From Leifsonia shinshuensis (GTDB lineage Bacteria > Actinomycetota > Actinomycetes > Actinomycetales > Microbacteriaceae): a stretch of 64,000 nt of DNA. The notes under the pieces were generated by a model. It had not been told where the DNA came from and ran no database searches. It worked only from the letters and a program-made list of their open reading frames with translations. The DNA lies in contig NZ_CP043641.1 in assembly GCF_014217625.1 (NCBI RefSeq), positions 248,001-312,000 on the forward strand, written 5' to 3'. Made by a program: the position numbers and the translations under genes. Below, piece after piece: positions 25,986 through 36,220 of this stretch (position 1 is its first letter; every line of letters starts with the position of its first letter).

Positions 25986-27514
25986 CCGGATCCCGGGAGC
26001 GCCTGGAGGCCCTGACCAGCTGGCACCACGACTGGTCCGGGCTGCGGGTCGCCGTGTTCGGCCTCGGCGTCACCGGCTTCTCGGTCGCCGACACGCTCGC
26101 CGAGCTGGGAGCGCAGGTGCTGGTCGTCGCCTCCCGCGCCGACGCCGAGCGCGCCATGCTGCTGGAGGTCATCGGCGCCGAGTTGCTGGAGGAGCCCGAC
26201 CTGAGCGCGCCGCCCGCGCGGCTCGTGGACTTCGACCCCGAGCTCGTGGTCGTCTCGCCCGGCTTCCACTGGGACCACCCCCTCTTGCTCTGGGCGGACA
26301 CGGGCGACATCCCGGTCTGGGGCGACATCGAGCTGGCCTGGCGACTGCGCGACAAGGTGGGCGAGCCCGCCGACTGGATCTGCGTCACCGGCACCAACGG
26401 CAAGACCACGACCGTCCAGCTCACCGCGACCATGCTGCTCGCCGGCGGCTCGCGCGTCGCTCCGTGCGGCAACATCGGGGTGCCGGTGCTCGACGCCATC
26501 CGCGATCCCGAGGGTTTCGACGTGCTCGTGGTCGAGCTGTCGAGCTACCAGCTGCACTGGGTCAACCGGAACCGCGGCGGCGTGCTGTCGCCGTACTCCG
26601 CGGCCTGCCTGAACATCGCAGACGACCACCTCGACTGGCACGGCTCGATGGAGGCGTACATCGCGGCCAAGGCGAAGGTCTACGACAACGCCCAGGTCGC
26701 CTGCGTGTACAACCGCGCCGACCAGAACACCCTGCGCATGGTCGAGGAGGCCGAGGTGGTCGAGGGCGCCCGCGCCATCGGCTTCGGCCTCGACATCCCC
26801 GGCCCGAGCGACTTCGGCATCGTGGACGGCATCCTCTGCGACCGCGCGTTCCTGGAGGACCGCCGCAACAGCGCGATCGAGCTGACCACGCTGGACGAGC
26901 TGGCGGAGGCCGGCCTCGCCGCCCCGCACGTCGTCGCCAACATCCTGGCCGCCAGCGCGCTCGCTCGCTCCTACGGGGTCGAGCCGCAGGTCATCCGCGA
27001 CGTGCTCACCGCCTTCCGCCTCGACGCCCACCGCATCGAGCTGGTGCGGGTGGAGGCCGGCGTGAGCTGGGTGGACGACTCCAAGGCCACCAACCCGCAC
27101 GCCGCCGACGCGTCGCTGCGCGCGTACCCGTCCGTCGTGTGGGTGGTCGGCGGCCTCCTGAAGGGCGTGGACATCGACCAGCTCGTCGCGTCGCACGCGG
27201 CCCGGCTGCGCGGCGCCGTCCTGATCGGCGTGGACCGCGCCGCCCTGCTGGCCGCATTCGAGCGACACGCCCCCGGGCTGCCGGTGCTGGAGGTGGAGGC
27301 CGACGAGACTGAGGGGGTCATGCCGACGGCGGTGCGGCTGGCCGGCGGTCTCGCCCGCGAGGGGGACACCGTCCTGCTGGCTCCGGCGGCGGCGTCGATG
27401 GACCAGTTCGCCGACTATGCGGAGCGCGGCCGGCTCTTCCAGGCGGCCGTCAACGAGTTCTTTGGAGGTGAGGCGGATGACGACGAGCCCGCCTCGCGTC
27501 CGCCGGGGGCCTGA
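25982..27514 (+). CDS. murD: UDP-N-acetylmuramoyl-L-alanine--D-glutamate ligase
   Basis: Adds D-Glu to UDP-MurNAc-L-Ala; 510 residues. GTG 25982 overlaps the mraY stop by GTGA. The N-terminal Rossmann-like domain has [15 protein letters not shown]. The P-loop is G137-T-N-G-K141-TTT, followed by [21 protein letters not shown] and [11 protein letters not shown]. The C-terminal domain has RIELV and [13 protein letters not shown]. All match MurD rather than MurC or MurE. The gene's end overlaps ftsW by 38 nt. Confidence 0.96.
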   Translation: MTGSRERLEALTSWHHDWSGLRVAVFGLGVTGFSVADTLAELGAQVLVVASRADAERAMLLEVIGAELLEEPDLSAPPARLVDFDPELVVVSPGFHWDHPLLLWADTGDIPVWGDIELAWRLRDKVGEPADWICVTGTNGKTTTVQLTATMLLAGGSRVAPCGNIGVPVLDAIRDPEGFDVLVVELSSYQLHWVNRNRGGVLSPYSAACLNIADDHLDWHGSMEAYIAAKAKVYDNAQVACVYNRADQNTLRMVEEAEVVEGARAIGFGLDIPGPSDFGIVDGILCDRAFLEDRRNSAIELTTLDELAEAGLAAPHVVANILAASALARSYGVEPQVIRDVLTAFRLDAHRIELVRVEAGVSWVDDSKATNPHAADASLRAYPSVVWVVGGLLKGVDIDQLVASHAARLRGAVLIGVDRAALLAAFERHAPGLPVLEVEADETEGVMPTAVRLAGGLAREGDTVLLAPAAASMDQFADYAERGRLFQAAVNEFFGGEADDDEPASRPPGA

Positions 27515-28733
27515 GCCGCACGATCACCGCCCTTCCGGCGACCCCGGAGAGGACGACGGCTCCCGGGGCGGCCTGACCGCCCGGATCTCGCTCGGCCGGG
27601 CGATGAACAGCGAGTCCTCCGACTACTTCCTGCTGCTCGGCATCACGCTCTTCATGGTCGTGTTCGGGCTCGTCATGGTGCTCTCGTCGTCCGCCGTCGA
27701 GTCGCACAACGACACCGACAACTTCTTCTCGCGGTTCTGGTCGCAGGGGATGTACACGCTGATCGGCCTCCCGCTGATGTTCATCGTGTCGCGCATCCCG
27801 ATGACTTTCTGGAAGCGCTCGATCTGGTTCATCCTGGGCGCCGCCTGCTTCGTGCAGTTCCTGGTGCTGGTGACGCCGCTCGGCGTCGAGATCGGCGGCA
27901 ACCGCAACTGGATCCGCGTCGGCGGGTTCGTCGGGCAGCCGTCGGAGGCGATCAAGATCGCGCTCGTGATCTGGCTCGGCGTCGTGCTGTCGCGCAAGCA
28001 GGACCTCCTCGACGACTGGCGGCACGTCGCCCTTCCCATCCTCCCGATCGCGGGCGGCGCGATCGGCGTCGTCGTGCTCGGCGGCGACCTCGGCACGACG
28101 ATCGTCATGTCGGCGTTCGTCCTCGGCGGGCTCTACTTCGCCGGCGTGCGCCTGCGCTACCTGTTCGTCGGGCTCACCGGCGTCGTGATCGTCGCCGTCG
28201 TGGTGGCGATGTCCAGCGCCAGCCGGATGGGCCGCATCGCCGCGCTCTTCGGCGGCACCAGTGCGGCCAACCCCGACGTCAACTGGCAGATCGACAACGG
28301 CTTCTACGCGCTCGCCTCCGGCGGCGTGTTCGGCGTCGGCCTCGGCAACTCGCACTCGAAGTGGTCGTGGCTGCCCGCCGCCGACACCGACTTCATCTTC
28401 GCGATCATCGGCGAGGAGCTCGGGCTGATCGGCGCGGTCGTGGTGCTCCTGCTGTTCGTCATGCTGGCGATCGTCTTCCTGCGGATCATCCACTCGTCCA
28501 CCGACACCTTCCCGCGCGTCACGACCGCGGCGATCATGGTGTGGCTGATCTTCCAGGCGTTCGTGAACATCGCCGTCGTGCTCGGCGTCATCCCGGTGCT
28601 CGGCGTACCGCTCCCACTGATCTCTGCGGGAGGAACTGCGATGATCAGTTCCATGATCGCTATCGGCATCGTGCTGTCCTTCGCCCGCCAGAACGCCCGC
28701 GACTCGCGTCGCGCGAAGGGCATCGACCTGTGA
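27477..28733 (+). CDS. ftsW: SEDS peptidoglycan glycosyltransferase FtsW
   Basis: Polytopic membrane enzyme that polymerises lipid II at the septum with FtsI; 418 residues. ATG 27477 is chosen because GGAGGTG lies 6 nt upstream, inside the end of murD. A charged cytoplasmic N-terminus (about 45 residues) is followed by about ten transmembrane helices. SEDS signatures are present: GGNRNWIRVGGFVGQPSE, GGDLGTTIV and the C-terminal GVPLPLISAGGTAM. Confidence 0.96.
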   Translation: MTTSPPRVRRGPEPHDHRPSGDPGEDDGSRGGLTARISLGRAMNSESSDYFLLLGITLFMVVFGLVMVLSSSAVESHNDTDNFFSRFWSQGMYTLIGLPLMFIVSRIPMTFWKRSIWFILGAACFVQFLVLVTPLGVEIGGNRNWIRVGGFVGQPSEAIKIALVIWLGVVLSRKQDLLDDWRHVALPILPIAGGAIGVVVLGGDLGTTIVMSAFVLGGLYFAGVRLRYLFVGLTGVVIVAVVVAMSSASRMGRIAALFGGTSAANPDVNWQIDNGFYALASGGVFGVGLGNSHSKWSWLPAADTDFIFAIIGEELGLIGAVVVLLLFVMLAIVFLRIIHSSTDTFPRVTTAAIMVWLIFQAFVNIAVVLGVIPVLGVPLPLISAGGTAMISSMIAIGIVLSFARQNARDSRRAKGIDL

Positions 28734-29821
28734 GCCGCTACCTCCTGGCCGGCGGTGGGACCGCCGGCCACGTCAATCCGCTGCTCGCCGTCGCCGACCG
28801 GCTGCGCCGCGACGACCCGTCGGCCGAGGTGCTGGTGCTCGGGACGAAGGAGGGCCTGGAGGCGCGCCTGGTCCCTGACCGCGGCTACGAGCTGGCGACG
28901 ATCCCGAAGCTGCCGTTCCCACGGCGCCCGAACGGCGCGGCGCTGCGCTTCCCCGGCGAGTACCGCCGCGCGGTGCGCTCTGTCACCGACCTGATCCGCG
29001 AGCGCGGCATCGATGTGGTGGTCGGCTTCGGCGGCTACGCGGCCGCCCCCGCCTACTCTGCCGCGCGCAGCGCCGGCGTGCCGTACGCGCTGCACGAGGC
29101 GAACGCCCGCCCCGGGCTGGCGAACCGGCTCGGCGCGCGCTCGACCCGCTGGGTCGGCGTCGCGTTCGAGGGCACGCCGCTGCGGCACGCCCGCTTCGTC
29201 GGCATGCCGCTGCGCCGCGAGATCGAGGAGCTGAACCGGGAGGCCTCCCGCGCCGCCGCGCTGGCCGAGTTCGGCCTCTCCGCCGACCGCCCGACCCTCC
29301 TGGTCACCGGAGGCTCGCTCGGCGCCCGCCGGCTCAACGGCACGATCGCGGAGCGGGCCGCGCAGCTCACGGAAGCCGGCTGGCAGGTGCTGCACATCCA
29401 GGGCGGCCGCGGCGAGCTGTCCGACCCCGGCATCGAGCACTACCGGCTGCTGGACTACTGCGACCGGATGGACCTCGCCTTCGCGCTGACCGACTTCGCC
29501 GTCGCGCGCGCGGGAGCTGCGACGGTGTGCGAGTTCGCCGCGCTCGGCATCCCCGCCGTCTACGTGCCCTTCCCGATCGGCAACGGCGAGCAGCGATTCA
29601 ACGCGGCGGGCGTCGTGGAGGCCGGCGGCGGCATCCTGGTGGACGACGCGGAGTTCCTGCCCGCGTGGGTCGACGCGAGCCTGCTCCCGCTGCTCGCGGA
29701 CCGGTCCGCGGTCGAGGACATGGCGCGGCGGGCCGCGAGCACGGGCGTGCGCGACGGCTCGGAGAGGATGGTCGCCCTGATCCGAAGCGCGCTGGGCCGG
29801 AGTGGGTTGGCCGGATCCTGA
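28730..29821 (+). CDS. murG: UDP-N-acetylglucosamine--undecaprenyl-phosphomuramoyl-pentapeptide transferase
   Basis: Peripheral membrane glycosyltransferase that converts lipid I to lipid II; 363 residues. GTG 28730 overlaps the ftsW stop. The N-terminus YLLAGGGTAGHVNPLLAVA is the lipid-binding G-loop, VVGFGGYAAAPA is the second G-loop, VTGGSLGARRLN is the third, and ARAGAATVCEFAALGIPAVYVP is the UDP-GlcNAc-binding region with its conserved Glu. Confidence 0.97.
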   Translation: MSRYLLAGGGTAGHVNPLLAVADRLRRDDPSAEVLVLGTKEGLEARLVPDRGYELATIPKLPFPRRPNGAALRFPGEYRRAVRSVTDLIRERGIDVVVGFGGYAAAPAYSAARSAGVPYALHEANARPGLANRLGARSTRWVGVAFEGTPLRHARFVGMPLRREIEELNREASRAAALAEFGLSADRPTLLVTGGSLGARRLNGTIAERAAQLTEAGWQVLHIQGGRGELSDPGIEHYRLLDYCDRMDLAFALTDFAVARAGAATVCEFAALGIPAVYVPFPIGNGEQRFNAAGVVEAGGGILVDDAEFLPAWVDASLLPLLADRSAVEDMARRAASTGVRDGSERMVALIRSALGRSGLAGS

Positions 29822-29839
29822 GGTTCGCCGCGTAGCCTG

Positions 29840-29845
29840 TACTCT
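29840..29845 (+). promoter_or_regulatory. Putative internal -10 element before murC
   Basis: TACTCT lies 33 nt before GTG 29879 in the 57-nt gap after murG, the first real gap after murE begins. An internal dcw promoter is possible; no clear -35 is seen. Confidence 0.3.
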
Positions 29846-29878
29846 GTCAACTCGACTCGTGGACCGAAAGCAGCACCT

Positions 29879-31291
29879 GTGACGATCAAACCCGACCTCA
29901 ACGCCACCATCCCCGACGAGCTGGGCAGGCTCCACTTCGTCGGCATCGGCGGTTCGGGCATGAGCGGCATCGCGCGGCTGTTCCTGGAGTCCGGACACAC
30001 GGTCACCGGGTCCGACGTGCGGCACTCGGCCAACGTCGACGCGCTGCGCGCGCTCGGCGCCACCATCGCGATCGGCCATGACGCTGCGAACGTCGGGGAC
30101 GCCGACACCCTCGTGGTCACCGGCGCGCTCTGGCAGGACAACCCGGAGTACCAGCTCGCCCTCTCGAAGGGCCTCCCTGTGCTGCACCGCTCGCAGGCGC
30201 TGGCCTGGCTGATCAACAAGAAGCGCCTCGTCGCCGTCGCCGGCGCGCACGGCAAGACCACCTCGACCGGCATGATCATCACCGGCCTGCTCGGCCTCGG
30301 CGAGGACCCGAGCTTCGTCAACGGCGGCGTGATCGCCTCCCTGGGCAAGAGCTCGCAGACCGGGACCGGCGAGCTGTTCGTCGTGGAGGCCGACGAGTCG
30401 GACGGCTCGTTCCTGCTCTACGACACCGCCGTCGCGCTGATCACCAACGTCGACCCGGACCACCTCGACCACTACGGCTCGCTGGAGGCGTTCGAGGACG
30501 CCTTCGTGACCTTCGCCCGGGAGTCCGACGAGTTCGTCGTGGTCTCCTCCGACGACGCGGGCGCGAAGCACGTCCACCGCCGGCTCGTGGAGGTCGCGCC
30601 GGACAAGCGCGTCGTCACCTTCGGCGAGGCGGAGGACGCCGACGTCCGCGTCCACTCGATCGTCACCGACGGTCCCGTCGCATTCACCCTCAGCTACGCG
30701 GGCGCCGAGTACTCGGCCCGGCTGCGCGTGCCAGGACGGCACAACGCGATCAACGCGGCCGGCGCCTTCGCCGTGCTGACCGGCCTCGGGTTCGAGCCCG
30801 CCGCCGCGCTGGCTTCGATCGCCGAGTTCGGCGGCACCGAGCGCCGCTTCGAGCTGCACGGCAACGTGGGCGGCGTCAGCGTCTACGACGACTACGCCCA
30901 CCACCCGACCGAGGTCGCCGCCGCCCTGTCGGCCGCGCGCACCGTCGTCGGCGAGGGCAGGATCATCGCGGTCCACCAGCCGCACCTCTACAGCCGCACC
31001 CGCCTGTTCGCGCAGGAGTTCGCCGAGACCCTGGAGACCTACGCCGACGAGACGGTCGTGCTCGACGTCTACGGTGCGCGCGAGGACCCGGAGCCCGGGG
31101 TCACCGGCGCGCTCGTCGCGGACCGGTTCCAGCATCCCGAGCACGTCGCCTTCATCGCCGACTGGCAGGAGGCCGCCGACCACACCGCGCGGATCGCGCG
31201 CGAGGGCGACTTCGTCATCACGCTCGGCTGCGGCGACGTCTACCGGATCGTCCCGCAGCTGCTCGACTCGCTCCGTCACGTCCGGGAGTAG
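29879..31291 (+). CDS. murC: UDP-N-acetylmuramate--L-alanine ligase
   Basis: First amino-acid-adding enzyme of peptidoglycan synthesis; 470 residues. [16 protein letters not shown] is the MurC N-terminal signature, the P-loop is G122-A-H-G-K126-TTSTG, and [12 protein letters not shown] and [14 protein letters not shown] follow. These distinguish it from Mpl and the other Mur ligases. GTG 29879 follows a weak GAAAG site and a 57-nt gap after murG. Confidence 0.97.
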   Translation: MTIKPDLNATIPDELGRLHFVGIGGSGMSGIARLFLESGHTVTGSDVRHSANVDALRALGATIAIGHDAANVGDADTLVVTGALWQDNPEYQLALSKGLPVLHRSQALAWLINKKRLVAVAGAHGKTTSTGMIITGLLGLGEDPSFVNGGVIASLGKSSQTGTGELFVVEADESDGSFLLYDTAVALITNVDPDHLDHYGSLEAFEDAFVTFARESDEFVVVSSDDAGAKHVHRRLVEVAPDKRVVTFGEAEDADVRVHSIVTDGPVAFTLSYAGAEYSARLRVPGRHNAINAAGAFAVLTGLGFEPAAALASIAEFGGTERRFELHGNVGGVSVYDDYAHHPTEVAAALSAARTVVGEGRIIAVHQPHLYSRTRLFAQEFAETLETYADETVVLDVYGAREDPEPGVTGALVADRFQHPEHVAFIADWQEAADHTARIAREGDFVITLGCGDVYRIVPQLLDSLRHVRE

Positions 31292-31296
31292 CCCGA

Positions 31297-32307
31297 GTGA
31301 AGCGTCCCCAGGGGTTCGACCGGTCCGCGGCACGGCAGACCGGCGCGCCGGCGCCGTCCGCGCCGGAGACCGCGGCTCCTGCGCGCCCGGAGCAGGCTCG
31401 CGCCGCCGCGCCGGTCGGGACGATCACCGAGCCGATCCCGATCGTGCGCGCCTCCGAGCCGATCCCGGCGGACAAGGCCCGTCCCGCCCGCACGACGCGC
31501 GACCGCCTCCCGGCCACCGAGCGCGTCCCGAGCAACCGCGAGATCTCCCAGGCCCTCCGCGCCGCCCGCGCCGAGCGCAGGCGCGTCGAGCGCGGCGAGG
31601 TGCGCCGGTTCACCAAGCGCTCTCGCCGGCGTCGGATGGCGTGGCTCGGGGCCGCTGGCGTCGCCGTCGCGCTCGTGCTCGGCGTGGTCCTGGTCGGGCT
31701 GTCGCCGCTGCTCGCGCTCAAGCACATCCAGGTGGTCGGCGCCTCGCGCCTCGACGCCGGCGCGATCTCGGCCAAGCTCGGCGACCAGGTCGGCAAGCCG
31801 CTCGCGCTGCTCGACCAGGCGGAGATCTCCAGCGACCTGGCCGCCTTCCCGCTCATCCGCAGCTACACGCTGGAGAGCCACCCGCCGGACACCCTGGTGG
31901 TGCGCATCGTCGAGCGCCAGGCGATCGGCGCGATCCAGAAGGGCTCGGCGTTCGTGCTCGTGGACGCGGCGAAGGTGCCCATCTCCTCCAGCTCGACCCG
32001 GCCGGCGGGCTATCCGGTCATCGCCGCGACGGGCGCGGCCGCCGACGCCAACGCGGACTCCGGGTTCGCGGCGGCCGCCGCCGTGCTCTCGTCGCTGCCG
32101 GCCTCCGTGCTGAGCCGCGTCGACACCATCTCGGCGAAGACCAAGGACGACGTCTCGTTCACCCTCCGCGAGGGCGGAGCGACCGTGGTCTGGGGGAGTG
32201 CGGAGGACTCGGCGCTCAAGTCCGCCGACCTCGCTGCGCTGCTCACGGGCGCGCCCAAGGCGAGCCGTTTCGACGTCTCGTCGCCGCACAGTGTGACGAC
32301 AGGATGA
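31297..32307 (+). CDS. ftsQ: Cell division protein FtsQ/DivIB
   Basis: Bitopic membrane protein of 336 residues that links early and late divisome parts. A long charged cytoplasmic N-terminus (about 110 residues, Pro/Ala/Arg-rich) precedes one transmembrane helix (AWLGAAGVAVALVLGVVLVG), a POTRA domain starting at LALKHIQVVGASRLDA, and the FtsQ domain (PPDTLVVRIVERQAIGAI, then FVLVDAAKVPI). GTG 31297 lies 5 nt after the murC stop. Confidence 0.93.
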   Translation: MKRPQGFDRSAARQTGAPAPSAPETAAPARPEQARAAAPVGTITEPIPIVRASEPIPADKARPARTTRDRLPATERVPSNREISQALRAARAERRRVERGEVRRFTKRSRRRRMAWLGAAGVAVALVLGVVLVGLSPLLALKHIQVVGASRLDAGAISAKLGDQVGKPLALLDQAEISSDLAAFPLIRSYTLESHPPDTLVVRIVERQAIGAIQKGSAFVLVDAAKVPISSSSTRPAGYPVIAATGAAADANADSGFAAAAAVLSSLPASVLSRVDTISAKTKDDVSFTLREGGATVVWGSAEDSALKSADLAALLTGAPKASRFDVSSPHSVTTG

Positions 32308-32449
32308 CCGGGTTGACGGCGCATTTGCCGACACGCCTGCGAACTGCGGCAGCAGGGGCCTCAGCGCCTCTACCGTCGAATCGAGAATTGCATACTCAGC
32401 ATAACTTTAAGCCTCGACTTGAGGTTGAAGGTTCCCGTGGAGGCCGGAA

Positions 32450-33628
32450 GTGACAGCAAACCAGAACTACCTCGCCGTGATCAAGGTCGTCGGCATCGGC
32501 GGCGGCGGCGTCAACGCCGTCAACCGCATGATCGAGCTCGGCCTGCGCGGCGTCGAGTTCATCGCCATCAACACGGACGCCCAGGCGCTGCTCATGAGCG
32601 ACGCCGACGTGAAGCTCGATGTGGGTCGTGAGATCACTCGCGGCCTCGGAGCCGGCGCCGACCCCGAGGTCGGCCGCCGTGCAGCCGAGGACCACGCGGA
32701 GGAGATCGAGGAAGCGCTCGCGGGCGCCGACATGGTCTTCGTGACCGCGGGCGAGGGCGGCGGCACCGGCACCGGTGGCGCGCCCGTCGTCGCGCGCATC
32801 GCGAAGTCGATCGGCGCGCTGACCATCGGTGTCGTGACCAAGCCGTTCTCGTTCGAGGGCAAGCGCCGCCAGCAGCAGGCCGAGTCCGGCGTGCAGCGGC
32901 TCAAGGAAGAGGTCGACACCCTCATCGTCGTCCCGAACGACCGGCTGCTGGAGATCAGCGACCGCGGCATCAGCATGCTGGAGGCGTTCTCCACCGCCGA
33001 CCAGGTGCTCCTCGCCGGTGTCCAGGGCATCACCGACCTGATCACCACCCCGGGACTGATCAACCTCGACTTCGCCGACGTGAAGTCGGTCATGCAGGGC
33101 GCGGGCTCCGCGCTCATGGGCATCGGCTCCTCGCGCGGCGCCGATCGGGCCATCAAGGCCGCGGAGCTGGCCGTGGCCTCCCCGCTGCTGGAGGCCTCCA
33201 TCGACGGCGCCCACGGCGTGCTGCTCTCCATCCAGGGCGGATCGAACCTCGGCATCTTCGAGATCAACGACGCCGCCCGCCTGGTGCAGGAGGCCGTCCA
33301 CCCCGAGGCGAACATCATCTTCGGAGCGGTCATCGACGACACCCTCGGCGACGAGGTGCGCGTCACGGTCATCGCGGCCGGGTTCGACGGCGGAGAGCCG
33401 AAGTCGGTCCAGGCCTCGGCCGCGGACGCCCGTCGCTCGACCTACGTCGAGGCCGGCTCGGAGGAGGCGTCGATCGCCTCGTCCGCGACCATCGAGGCGG
33501 GCGAGGTCGAGGCCCCGGCCACCGAGTGGCACGCGACCGGCGAGACCCCGGTCACCGAGACCGCCCAGAAGGACCCGGCGTTCGACGACGAGAATGACGA
33601 CCTCGACATCCCCGACTTCCTCAAGTAG
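32450..33628 (+). CDS. ftsZ: Cell division protein FtsZ
   Basis: Tubulin-like GTPase that forms the Z ring; 392 residues. GTP-binding motifs: [13 protein letters not shown] (residues 16-28), the tubulin signature GGGTGTG (103-109), and [11 protein letters not shown] of the catalytic T7 loop. The linker (about residue 320 onward) is short and acidic, ending in [10 protein letters not shown], the C-terminal peptide that binds SepF and other partners. GTG 32450 has GGAGG 6 nt upstream. The 142-nt gap after ftsQ is AT-richer than its surroundings and probably contains a dedicated promoter, though no clear -35/-10 pair was recognised. Confidence 0.98.
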   Translation: MTANQNYLAVIKVVGIGGGGVNAVNRMIELGLRGVEFIAINTDAQALLMSDADVKLDVGREITRGLGAGADPEVGRRAAEDHAEEIEEALAGADMVFVTAGEGGGTGTGGAPVVARIAKSIGALTIGVVTKPFSFEGKRRQQQAESGVQRLKEEVDTLIVVPNDRLLEISDRGISMLEAFSTADQVLLAGVQGITDLITTPGLINLDFADVKSVMQGAGSALMGIGSSRGADRAIKAAELAVASPLLEASIDGAHGVLLSIQGGSNLGIFEINDAARLVQEAVHPEANIIFGAVIDDTLGDEVRVTVIAAGFDGGEPKSVQASAADARRSTYVEAGSEEASIASSATIEAGEVEAPATEWHATGETPVTETAQKDPAFDDENDDLDIPDFLK

Positions 33629-34298
33629 CCCGCTCGCCGAGCGGCTCGCCGCGGTCCGGGAGGGCGTCGCCGACGCCGCCCGGGCCGCCGGCCGTTCGCC
33701 GGACGAGCTGACGACGATCGTGGTGACCAAGTTCCACCCGGCGTCGCTCGTCCGCGAGCTCGCGGCCCTCGGCGTGCGCGATGTGGGGGAGAACCGGCAC
33801 CAGGAGGCGCAGGAGAAGGCGGCGGAGCTCGCCGGCCTCGACCTGCGCTGGCACTTCGTCGGCCAGCTGCAGAGCAAGAAGGCGCGGCAGGTCCGGCGCT
33901 ACGCGTCCGTCATCCACTCGCTCGACCGGATCTCGCTGGTCGACGCTCTCCGGCTGGACGACGCGCCCGACGTGGACGTGTTCGTCCAGCTCAACCTCAC
34001 CGACGACCCGGCCCGCGGCGGGGTCGCGGACCGGGACCTGGAGCCGCTGGTCGAGCACGTGCTCGCCACGCCGGGGCTGAACCTCCTCGGCGTCATGGCG
34101 GTCGCCCCGCTGGACGAGGAGCCCGCGCGCGCGTTCGAGCGCGTGCGGCTGGCGAGCGAGCGGGTCCGCGGGATCGCTCCGGACGCGGCCGCCATCTCCG
34201 CCGGCATGTCCCAGGACTACCGGGAGGCCGTCGCGGCCGGTGCGACACACCTTCGCATCGGCACGGCCATTACCGGGAATCGGCCGAGCCTTCGTTAA
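33594..34298 (+). CDS. yggS: YggS-family pyridoxal-phosphate homeostasis protein
   Basis: Single-domain PLP-binding protein of the alanine racemase N-terminal fold, 234 residues. The PLP lysine is in VVTKFHP, followed by [37 protein letters not shown] and SAGMSQDY. It regulates free PLP and amino acid balance in other bacteria. ATG 33594 lies inside the end of ftsZ (35-nt overlap) and is the only good start. In many actinobacteria a pgeF (yfiH) gene stands between ftsZ and this gene; it is missing here. Confidence 0.93.
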   Translation: MTTSTSPTSSSSPLAERLAAVREGVADAARAAGRSPDELTTIVVTKFHPASLVRELAALGVRDVGENRHQEAQEKAAELAGLDLRWHFVGQLQSKKARQVRRYASVIHSLDRISLVDALRLDDAPDVDVFVQLNLTDDPARGGVADRDLEPLVEHVLATPGLNLLGVMAVAPLDEEPARAFERVRLASERVRGIAPDAAAISAGMSQDYREAVAAGATHLRIGTAITGNRPSLR

Positions 34299-34368
34299 TC
34301 TCGAAAGGGAAGAAGGTTCATTCAGTGCGTGCGAGGCGTCGGCGCACCGGTCTACACGGAGGAAGCGC

Positions 34369-34890
34369 ATGGCCAACCCGCTGAAGAAGACGATGGTCTA
34401 CCTCGGCCTCGCCGACGAGGAGCTGGAGTTCGAGGAGGCGCAGGAGCAGCACCAGCCGGTGCAGCACCAGCCGCGCCGCGAGGCGCCGGCGCCCGCCCCC
34501 GTCCAGCCCGTCCCGCACCCTGCACCGGTCGCTCCCGTGGCCGGCCGCGCTCCGGTCACCCCGCTGCGCAAATCGTCCACCGCACGGAATGTTTCGGTAC
34601 AGGAAATGAACGAGATCCTCACAGTCCACCCCCGTCAGTACCGCGACGCGCAGGCGATCGCCGAGTCCTTCCGCGAGGGCATCCCGGTGATCATCAACCT
34701 GTCGCAGATGAGCGAGGGCGACGCCCGCCGGCTCATCGACTTCGCCAGCGGCCTCTCGCAGGGCCTCTACGGCAAGATCGAGCGGGTGACCCCGAAGGTG
34801 TTCCTGCTCTCCCCGTCGCACGTCGTCGTCTCCGGCGAGCACGGCGGCCAGGACGCCGACGTCGACGCCTCCTTCTTCGCGCAGGCCTGA
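34369..34890 (+). CDS. sepF: Cell division protein SepF
   Basis: Membrane-binding FtsZ anchor, important in actinobacteria, which lack FtsA; 173 residues. An N-terminal amphipathic part ([17 protein letters not shown]) is followed by a Gln/Pro-rich linker (residues 26-65) and the globular SepF domain ([23 protein letters not shown], then VFLLSP). ATG 34369 is preceded by GGAGGAA. It sits 70 nt after yggS. Confidence 0.95.
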   Translation: MANPLKKTMVYLGLADEELEFEEAQEQHQPVQHQPRREAPAPAPVQPVPHPAPVAPVAGRAPVTPLRKSSTARNVSVQEMNEILTVHPRQYRDAQAIAESFREGIPVIINLSQMSEGDARRLIDFASGLSQGLYGKIERVTPKVFLLSPSHVVVSGEHGGQDADVDASFFAQA

Positions 34891-34901
34891 TCCGATTCCT
34901 C

Positions 34902-34937
34902 CGAAAGCGCACCGCCCGGCAGGGCGGTGCGCTTTCG
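34902..34937 (+). terminator. Strong hairpin after sepF
   Basis: A 16-bp perfect stem (34902-34917 with 34922-34937) around a 4-nt loop, 11 nt after the sepF stop. It probably ends the ftsZ-yggS-sepF transcript. Confidence 0.75.
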
Positions 34938-34953
34938 TGCATACGCGGTCGTT

Positions 34954-34959
34954 CATACT
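34954..34959 (+). promoter_or_regulatory. Leaderless-type -10 element of yggT
   Basis: CATACT, then 6 nt, then GTG 34966. It follows the sepF terminator, so yggT appears to have its own leaderless transcript. Confidence 0.45.
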
Positions 34960-34965
34960 GGTGGT

Positions 34966-35262
34966 GTGCTTGTCGTCTCGATCATCGCGAACGTGCTCTA
35001 CTACGTCCTCCTGATCTACTTCTTCGTGCTCTGGGCCCGTTTCGTGCTGGACCTGGTGCGGACCTTCGCGCGGCAGTGGCGCCCGCGGGGCTTCGGACTG
35101 GTCCTCGCGGAGTCCACGTACGTGGTCACCGACCCGCCGATCCGCTTCTTCCGGCGCATCATCCCGCCGCTGTCGATGGGGCCGGTCGCGATCGACTTCG
35201 GCTGGAGCCTCACCATGCTCGTCGTCATCATCGGGCTCTACGTCACCCTGAGCTTCACCTGA
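34966..35262 (+). CDS. YggT family membrane protein
   Basis: Small integral membrane protein of 98 residues with two hydrophobic segments (VSIIANVLYYVLLIYFFVLW and LTMLVVIIGLYVTLSF) and the central YggT motif YVVTDPPIRFFRRIIPP. Genes of this family lie between sepF and divIVA in many Gram-positive bacteria. The precise role is unknown; links to envelope growth are inferred from position. GTG 34966 begins the conserved hydrophobic region, 6 nt after a -10-like hexamer. Confidence 0.9.
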   Translation: MLVVSIIANVLYYVLLIYFFVLWARFVLDLVRTFARQWRPRGFGLVLAESTYVVTDPPIRFFRRIIPPLSMGPVAIDFGWSLTMLVVIIGLYVTLSFT

Positions 35263-35288
35263 CGCCCCCCGAGCGTCGGTTGGGGGCG
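35263..35288 (+). terminator. Hairpin directly after yggT
   Basis: A 7-bp stem, CGCCCCC (35263-35269) with GGGGGCG (35282-35288), begins right after the stop codon. The remaining 134 nt to divIVA should hold the divIVA promoter, for which no clear match was recognised. Confidence 0.4.
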
Positions 35289-35422
35289 GACTGGGGTCGC
35301 GTTGTAATGTGGTCGAGGCCGACGCACCACGGGTGCGGCGGAGTGCGCGCCGGCCGTGCACTTTGCTAGCGTTGGCTGAACGCACTCAATGTTCGTCTTT
35401 TCAAGATCTAAGGTGGCTTGCC

Positions 35423-36220
35423 ATGGCGCTGACTCCGGAAGATGTAGTCAACAAGCGGTTCCAACCGACGAAGTTCCGTGAGGGCTACGACCAGGACGAG
35501 GTCGACGACTTCCTCGACGAGGTCGTCGTCGAACTCCGGAGACTGACCCAGGAGAGCGACGAGCTCAAGCAGCGCCTCGTGGCCGCCGACTCGCGCATCG
35601 CCGAGCTGCAGCGCAGCGGCGGCGGCGCCCCGGCCGCCGCTCCGGCTCAGGCCCCGGCCGCCGACAACGGCGAGGTGCAGCGCCTCCAGCAGGAGAACGA
35701 CGACCTCAAGCAGCGCCTGGCCGCCGCGCAGCAGCAGGCTCAGCAGGCGCAGCAGCAGGCTGCCGCCGCTCCGGCCGCCGCGGGCGCCGCAGCGGGCTTC
35801 GCCGCCGGAGCCGCCGACGCGAACGACCCGAACGCGACCAACAACCTCCTCCAGCTCGCCCGCCGCCTCCACGAGGAGCACGTGCGCGAGGGCGTGGAGA
35901 AGCGCGACGCGCTCATTGCGGAGGGGCACGCCACCGCCGCCCGCATCGTCGCAGAGGCCGAGTCCAAGCAGCGCGCCCAGATCAGCGCCCTCGACCAGGA
36001 GCGTTCGGGCCTCGAGCGCCGCATCGACGAGCTCCGCGGCTTCGAGCGCGACTACCGCCAGGGCCTGAAGGGCTACATCGAGGGCCAGCTCCGCGACCTC
36101 GACAGCCAGTCCGCCTCGTTCGGCGGCAACGCCCCCACCCCGGTGCCCGCGGGCTCCGCCGACGGCAGCAGCCAGGACCAGGGCGCCCAGCCTCCGGTCT
36201 TCCCGGGCTTTGGAGGCTAG
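35423..36220 (+). CDS. divIVA: DivIVA/Wag31 polar growth protein
   Basis: Coiled-coil scaffold that marks curved membrane at poles and septa and directs polar wall synthesis; 265 residues. The N-terminal DivIVA domain reads LTPEDVVNKRFQPTKFREGY, then DEVDDFLDEVVVELRRL; the first coiled coil follows. A Gln/Ala-rich low-complexity linker (about residues 70-135) separates it from the second coiled coil (residues about 150-225). The C-terminal tail is disordered. AAGGTGG lies 6 nt before ATG 35423. Confidence 0.96.
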   Translation: MALTPEDVVNKRFQPTKFREGYDQDEVDDFLDEVVVELRRLTQESDELKQRLVAADSRIAELQRSGGGAPAAAPAQAPAADNGEVQRLQQENDDLKQRLAAAQQQAQQAQQQAAAAPAAAGAAAGFAAGAADANDPNATNNLLQLARRLHEEHVREGVEKRDALIAEGHATAARIVAEAESKQRAQISALDQERSGLERRIDELRGFERDYRQGLKGYIEGQLRDLDSQSASFGGNAPTPVPAGSADGSSQDQGAQPPVFPGFGG

